In this document: piece after piece, positions 58,710 to 64,000 of the stretch
Position numbering within the stretch: the stretch's first letter is position 1
How the letters are laid out: each line of letters begins with the position of its first letter
Assembly: GCF_029852145.1 (NCBI RefSeq)
Contig: NC_079973.1
Coordinates: 3,100,001-3,164,000 of the forward strand
Reading direction: 5' to 3'
DNA: 64,000 nt
DNA from: Microplitis mediator
Taxonomy: Eukaryota; Arthropoda; Insecta; Hymenoptera; Braconidae
The notes under the pieces: generated by a model
The model's database searches: none
The model's input: only the letters and a program-made list of their open reading frames with translations
Told to the model about the DNA's origin: nothing
Program-made: the position numbers and the translations under genes

Positions 58710-59501
58710 TATAAAATAAAAATATAAGATTACGGCACAAGCTGATTTCATTCATGCGCGTTCACTAATGGAAATTTTTAAGTAATCAGCTGATTAATGA
58801 AAGTTAAAGAAAGTATTTGTTGATTAAAGTCATTGATCCTTAAATTCTTGTGTGGATTTATTTAATATCTCCATTTTCAGGATCAACGAATACGCTCGTT
58901 AAAATAAAGGACACCAGTTACACATTTGCAATTTGTATGTAAATCAGTTGCTGGAAAAGTTTCATGCATACGAATGTCTCACACGGTTCACTGTTGATGC
59001 TAATGCAAAATGGTCAGGTCGGTCTCTCATTTTATTAAAACTGTATTTTTTTTATTTTTTTTCGCGAAAGCTATTAACAATATGTTTTAATTTACAGGCT
59101 TTGTTGGATAAACTCATCAAGTTAAATAATTGCATAAAGGACAATTTATCGATTCAAATTATCCAGAATATCTAAGCACGTAAATTAGGTTAATTAAAAT
59201 GGCTCATAAAAGAATAACATTGAATAATGTTTACTAAGTTGATATCTATTTCATTGATGTGTACATAATTGGTAGGAACATCGACCCTACCGAATGATGT
59301 ATGAGGAACAACAGAGTGCAAATTACTCACTGTATATTTTTAGCAAACCCCCAAAGAGCTAGTGCACAAACATCATTTCACCAGCAGCTCACACTCGAGT
59401 TGCCTGATAATTATTTCCGATAAAAAGTATCGGCTGATGAAAAAGCCTTTTTATTCTATTTATCTTTACACTGAAATCTGACAGCTAAATTTTATATTAT
59501 G
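58710..59501. other. Upstream or intronic sequence with no supported gene
   Basis: An 80-codon + strand frame at 58933-59175 has two protein-like segments, but no splice pair joins them in frame. I see no recognisable domain. Confidence 0.4.
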
Positions 59502-59855
59502 CACAAAAAAAAATGATTTCTTGATGCAAGAAAAATTTTGTATCATGAAATGAAAAGAAAAATTTTCTTAAGACTAGAAATTAACTTTTAGCACAAGAAA
59601 ATTTTATGTACCTGAAGATCGAAAGATTTTTCGCGCAACAAAAATTAAAAAAATTTAGTTGGGGGTGGCCTGAAATTTTCGGCTGACGTGCGAAACTTTT
59701 CAGAAGTGGAGATCCAGTAGATTTTTGACTTTTTATTTCGTTTTTTTATTTCCGTTCCGGAAAAACGTTCCGATCTTCAGGTACATAAAATTTTCCTTTT
59801 CAATTCATAATACAAAAAATTTTTAGGGCAAGAAATCCTTTTTTTCTGTGTGTAT
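59502..59855. mobile_element. CACAG/GCACA-ended element with nested palindrome
   Basis: Outer ends GCACAAAAAAAAATGATTTC and TCCTTTTTTTCTGTG. Inside, GTACCTGAAGATCG(A/G)AA at about 59609 is mirrored by CCGATCTTCAGGTAC at about 59785, a second nested inverted-repeat element that shares words with 42955-43279. Confidence 0.6.
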
Positions 59856-60558
59856 TTTTTTTTTTTTTTTCAATATAAAAGTACGAACTTTCTGAACAAA
59901 TATTTAACAGAAGGTAAAAATAACATCCAGTGACAGTTGGCATGAGTATGTTTTGTTGTAAAATGAGGTCTACCATAATATCAAGAGACTTGTCTACTTG
60001 AGTAAGTTATTTTTTTAGCAGATTGTCACCTGTTGTAGATGATCATGACGCAAACACAACACCAGTACATTACAGTTTTTCAGAATGACGCAGTGTCTAG
60101 AGCAAATAAAATCAACAGAATTGAGTTGAGGAGACGAACAAACGAGCAAACGAATATAATATAGAGGTGACTAAAATATACTTGTATTGAGTGAGTGCAC
60201 AAAAGTGGAGTATCAAAAGCTGGCATACCGCCCTGTTGCACTCAACTTCACTCTTTCATTTTCTTTCTCTCTCTCTCTATCTTTCAATTCTCAAGCGAGC
60301 TGCAGCTGCTCTTGATACACCCGTCTGGATTCTACACCAGCTCAACATCTTCTGGGATAAGATATAAAACTCTTTTTTACTCAATCTTTTCATTTTCTTT
60401 GTTCCACTTTAATGTCATTTGGTGTCGCCTCGCTTGCGACTTGCCCGTCGATCGTCTCTTTTAGATGACAAAATATCCTATTTTATCATCCAACACACTG
60501 TTCTATATCATGTTGAATATAAAATTTATCGGCGTAATTTCTTTTTTTATTTCTTCAA
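59856..60558. other. Region with no supported gene
   Basis: Contains CT runs (60265-60285) and short open frames without domains or splice support. Confidence 0.4.
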
Positions 60559-61095
60559 TACACTGCAAAAAATCACCGGGGTAAGTCCAAGCGGTGTAGG
60601 TGTTAAAATCGGCGGTGTTAAATTTCAACACCGAAAGCGGTGTGAAAATAACGCCGCCATCAGTGTAAATATTCTATACCGGTGTTAAAATAACGCCACC
60701 GTCGGTGTAAATATTCTAGACTGGTGTTAAAATAACGCCACCGCCGGTGTAGATATTCTTTACCGGTGTTAAAAAAAATCTCCGGTGTCAAAATAACGCC
60801 ACCGTCGGTGTAAATATTCTAGACCGGTGTTAAAATAACGCCACCGCCGGTGTAGATATTCTTTACCGGTGTTAAAAAAAACTTCCCGGTGTTAAAATAA
60901 CGCCGCCGTTGGTGTAGATATTCTTTACCGGTGTTGAAATATTTTACTTTGTGATATTTTTACATATTCGATCACTATACTTATTAATAAATGATATTTT
61001 TTATTAATTTTCATAAAGAACTGACATTTTTTGTGTTTTAACACCAGGCGGAGTTAAAATGAGTCCATTTTTAACACCGCTCTTTTTACAGTGTA
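60559..61095. mobile_element. ACACTGCAAAAA...TTTTTACAGTGT element with internal minisatellite
   Basis: Inverted ends TACACTGCAAAAAATCACCGG and CACCGCTCTTTTTACAGTGTA. Between 60601 and 60950 a ~43-bp unit, GTGTTAAAATAACGCCACCG plus GGTGTAAATATTCT..ACCG, is repeated about six to seven times. It is the best preserved of three copies. Confidence 0.8.
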
Positions 61096-61652
61096 CGAGT
61101 AATTTTGTACAAAGATTGTTAGTTTATCGATTCATCTGAACTGGAGACGGAAAAAAAAAAAATTAGTGGGTATAGAAAGTGGAGTACGGAGACGTTAAAA
61201 TGTTCAACCATGAACGGAGTAATCTGAAGGAGTGAAACGGTGACCCTAAAGCCCAGAATATAAACGGGCTATCCTCGACTATAGAGCTTTTAATGTTTAC
61301 TATAATAGATATATATATATATACACACACCTGGATAGTACAAACTCATCGACCGTCGTCGTAGAATCTCATTTAGAATTTTAATAGGCCAATTAATTCT
61401 TGTGGAGCATTAAAAATAACAAACAGTCGCCTTCAACTATTCCGGTCGTATGAAATGTTACACTGTACTGTCTCAGTTTACGTTGTTGTTAGTTAGTTTA
61501 TTATTATTATTGTTATTGTCGTTGTTTGATGTAGTTGTTGCAGCACTGGAATGCGCAGAAAAATCTTACGTCAGTTTATTATTATTTTATTGCAACATTT
61601 ATAAATATTTACTAAATTCATGTCACGTCGATTTCCTTATTAGCACCTAGAG
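61096..61652. other. Region with no supported gene
   Basis: A 66-codon + strand frame at 61450 starts like a signal peptide, but its leucine run comes from TTA/TTG repeats. TA and CA microsatellites occur at 61310-61330. Confidence 0.4.
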
Positions 61653-61906
61653 AAATTATTCTTGTTTTGAATGCTATTGTGTGGTAGTAAAGCCGGACCA
61701 TGTTGGCCATCTGCGGTAATTTAAATAAACACGTGGAAAAATTACTATGGCCATAGTAAACTTTACAACGATTTTATGATAAATTTCTGTAACTTGTAGA
61801 TTTTATGGCCATAGTAATTTTTCCATGGGTGTATTTCAATTTCTATAGGTGGCCAACATGACCCGACATTACTGTGACACTATAAAATTTCAAACGAAAA
61901 TAATTT
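61653..61906. mobile_element. 254-bp palindromic element (GGCCAACATGACCCGAC family), solo copy
   Basis: Ends AAATTATTCTTGTTTTGAA and inverse. Internal GGACCATGTTGGCCA pairs with TGGCCAACATGACCC, and TACTATGGCCATAGTAAA pairs with TATGGCCATAGTAATTT. Confidence 0.75.
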
Positions 61907-62279
61907 ATCCGTATCGCAGTAACAGGGGAAGTAGCAGTAGCAGTACATGAATAAAATTTTCCCGTTTGAAATACTGTGGTCTCATAGTAAAGTCGGGTCA
62001 TGTTGGCCACCCGCAGAAATCAGAATAAACACATGGAAAAACTACACGGAGAAAAATGTCAAGCAAATATGCCTACACTCAGAAAATTAAATAATAGAAA
62101 CTACTATCTAGTTATGGTAAAATTTCTACCATTAATCCGATAGTAGTGAATATTATCTAGATGATTGTATAAATCATCTAGATTGTAATACTCACCATAT
62201 TTATAATAATTGTTACAATCCTATATATTAACTAAAGTTAATTATTATTATTATTCTAAATAGTTATATTTATAATTCA

Positions 62280-62500
62280 GATGGTAACAGTTATCATCAG
62301 AAATTATAATTGTTACCATCCTGATAGTAACTGTTACGAAATTTATTGCAGAAGTAAATATTATCATTCTAATAGTAAATATTATCATTCTAATAGTAAA
62401 TATTACCATCCTGATAGTAAATATTACCATCCTGATAGTAACTGTCATCATCCTGATGGTAACTGTTACCATCCTGATAGTAAATATTATCATCCTGATA
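62280..62500. repeat. 21-bp minisatellite (CCTGATAGTAAATATTACCAT)n
   Basis: About ten imperfect 21-bp units. The period is a multiple of three, so both strands show long artefactual frames (HPDSKYY- and TIRM-type repeats). Confidence 0.9.
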
Positions 62501-62501
62501 G

Positions 62502-62576
62502 CCCTGATTAAAAACTCCGATTGAAAGTCGGAACCAATCGGATTTGAGCGGTTTCAATCGGAGTTTTTAATCAGGG
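62502..62576. mobile_element. 75-bp perfect-ended hairpin element
   Basis: CCCTGATTAAAAACTCCGAT plus TGAAA is mirrored exactly by its inverse ending at 62576, with a ~27-bp loop. A GTTACGAAATTTATTGCAGAAG block occurs on both sides (62333 and 62584). Confidence 0.8.
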
Positions 62577-63016
62577 AGTCACTGTTACGAAATTTATTGC
62601 AGAAGTTATCATCCAATAATTATTAATTCTATTAAAAAAAATTATAACACTAACTATATTTGCATTAAAAAACGTTCCAAATATTTTAGATGATTGAAAT
62701 TAAAAATTTAGTATAATAAACACAATTACTTAATTTTCTGAGTGTATAGTTTGTATAAGCAGTCACATAAGAGCGGCGTGAGACAAACTATAGAGTAATG
62801 TAACCTTAACTATGCTGCATAGTCATTTTTACTTGAAATTTCTCTCCGTGTACTATGGCCATGGTAAAATTTCAACGATTTTATCACAAATTAATGTAAC
62901 TCATAAATTTTACTATGACCATAGTAATTTTTCCATGTGTTTATTTCAATTTTTGCAGGTGGCCAACATGACCCGACTTTAGTATGAAACCATAGCGTTT
63001 CAAACAAGAATAATTT

Positions 63017-64000
63017 CTGTGTCGAGAGTATGACGTATTAAAAAAAAATTTTACGCGCCTTTTTATTGAGTGACAATAAAAGTCAATTTTTTTTGGAGTA
63101 AATTATTGGTTATTATTATTATTTATTATTGTGACGACTGTAGATGATTATTAATAACGACTTCCTTGAATTGGACCGAGAGAAAGGATAGTCTCGCAAA
63201 TAATTTCGAAATGTGTCCTTCTTTCCGTCAAGGACATCTAATTCTAAATGGTATATTTTGTTGTTTATTACTGTTCTTATTAATTTATATTTTATTTATA
63301 TACGGAGAATTTAGTCGTTTAAAAAAGTAATAAATTGAGAGTTTGTTATGATGGAGATAATTTATTTAATTTAACTTCATTTCGAGTTCATTGACATTTC
63401 AAATTGAATTCAACCGTTTGAATCTTACGTAACATCTTTTTTCAACGCATTTAATATCACAACAAATTTAAAAAAATATGTATATATATATAAATATACA
63501 CATAAATATCTATCCTCGAGACAAATTATAATATTAAATACAAACTATAGTTTAAAATTTTAAATTACTTTTAATATTGGTCACGACAGCTCAAGGAAAA
63601 CAAGTATCCGAAAAACGTCTAACGGCCATGATTTGAAGTTAATATAATTTCATAATAACGAAATATCGTTGAATAGATTGAGAAAACGAAAAACAAACTT
63701 TTAAATTGAATATTAAGTTTTATTTTTAATCAATAAACTTAAATGAAGGCGTTAAAAATGGCGGGTAAGGCTTCAGTAGGTATAGGAACGTTCATTTCCG
63801 GTCTTTTGATAAATTGCGTGCCCTGAAGCCTCAATTGCAATCTCGACTTGACTCATCGACTACTCAACTTGTCTCGTCTCTTCTCTTCTCTTCTCTTCTC
63901 GTCTCTTCTATTCCCAAGTACCTACAGATCAATGCTCACTAACTAAAAACAATAATTAACGGTTGAATATGCTTTTGAAGTTGAAATATATTGCTATGGT
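63017..64000. other. Terminal segment with no supported gene
   Basis: AT-rich with a TCTTC pentamer repeat at 63878-63902. A short frame at 63749 beginning MAGKASVGIG has GTAAGG after ATGGCGG and could be a first exon, but nothing supports it here. Confidence 0.4.

Larger units (their letters stand above)
61952..63016. mobile_element. Second GGCCAACATGACCCGAC element, expanded by nested insertions
   Basis: The same ends as 61653-61906 but 1,065 bp long, because an ACACGGAGAAA...TTTCTCTCCGTGT element sits inside (62044-62851). That contains a TACACTCAG...CTGAGTGTA element (62073-62747), and inside this lie a minisatellite and a small hairpin element. Confidence 0.75.

Noticed and set aside
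58933..59175. 80-codon + strand frame resembling two joined exons
   Set aside because: The middle is AT-rich intron-like sequence, but no donor/acceptor pair joins the two ends in frame, and I recognise no family.
61450..61650. Possible small secreted peptide with a signal sequence
   Set aside because: The hydrophobic core is a TTA/TTG microsatellite, and the rest has no protein-like features or splice signals.
62251..62511. Repeat proteins on both strands (HPDSKYY / TIRM types)
   Set aside because: A 21-bp minisatellite with a period divisible by three opens both strands by chance.
63749..63822. First exon of a further + strand gene (MAGKASVGIG...)
   Set aside because: Only 22 codons before a stop, or two codons before a GTAAGG donor; the downstream exons would be outside the window.

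Overview
This is AT-rich eukaryotic DNA with spliced genes, GT-AG introns, poly(A) signals, many microsatellites and dense short transposons. The encoded proteins and intron sizes point to an insect. I favour a hymenopteran such as a parasitoid wasp, but that species guess is inference. No bacterial, organellar or CRISPR features are visible.

Layout. (1) 1-1402, + strand: the last two exons of a fat facets/USP9X-type ubiquitin hydrolase, ending in a polyglutamine tail. (2) 1403-8067: intergenic, with the USP9X 3' UTR and then inverted-repeat arrays. (3) 8068-14405, + strand: a complete seven-exon 2-hydroxyacid (glycolate) oxidase, 366 aa, with a C-terminal SRL peroxisomal signal and one GC-AG intron. 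Its 3.8-kb intron 2 holds a complete two-exon polypeptide GalNAc-transferase (GALNT10-like, 599 aa) on the opposite strand (9405-11625). (4) 14406-19859: the gap between two convergent genes. (5) 19860-57800, - strand: one large gene, the OXR1/mustard (LysM - GRAM-like - TLDc) oxidation-resistance protein. I rebuilt 16 core exons with consistent splice phases, plus two alternative first exons, one TLDc-less alternative last exon, a skippable 36-nt microexon and one possible cassette exon. (6) 57801-64000: upstream region with nested transposons and no gene I can support.

How the genes relate: the oxidase is a peroxisomal H2O2-producing flavoenzyme, and OXR1/mustard proteins act in oxidative-stress defence and, through the TLDc domain, on the V-ATPase. 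Their tail-to-tail arrangement is probably coincidental.

The most unusual content is the transposon landscape in the OXR1 introns and 3' flank: long foldback elements with intact 8-bp target duplications, one of them with an empty paralogous site in the same window; a CATGGTGGCC-ended family whose two longer copies carry diverged but still open coding segments; two nearly identical 690-bp elements 2 kb apart; and multi-layer nested insertions at 61.9-63.0 kb.
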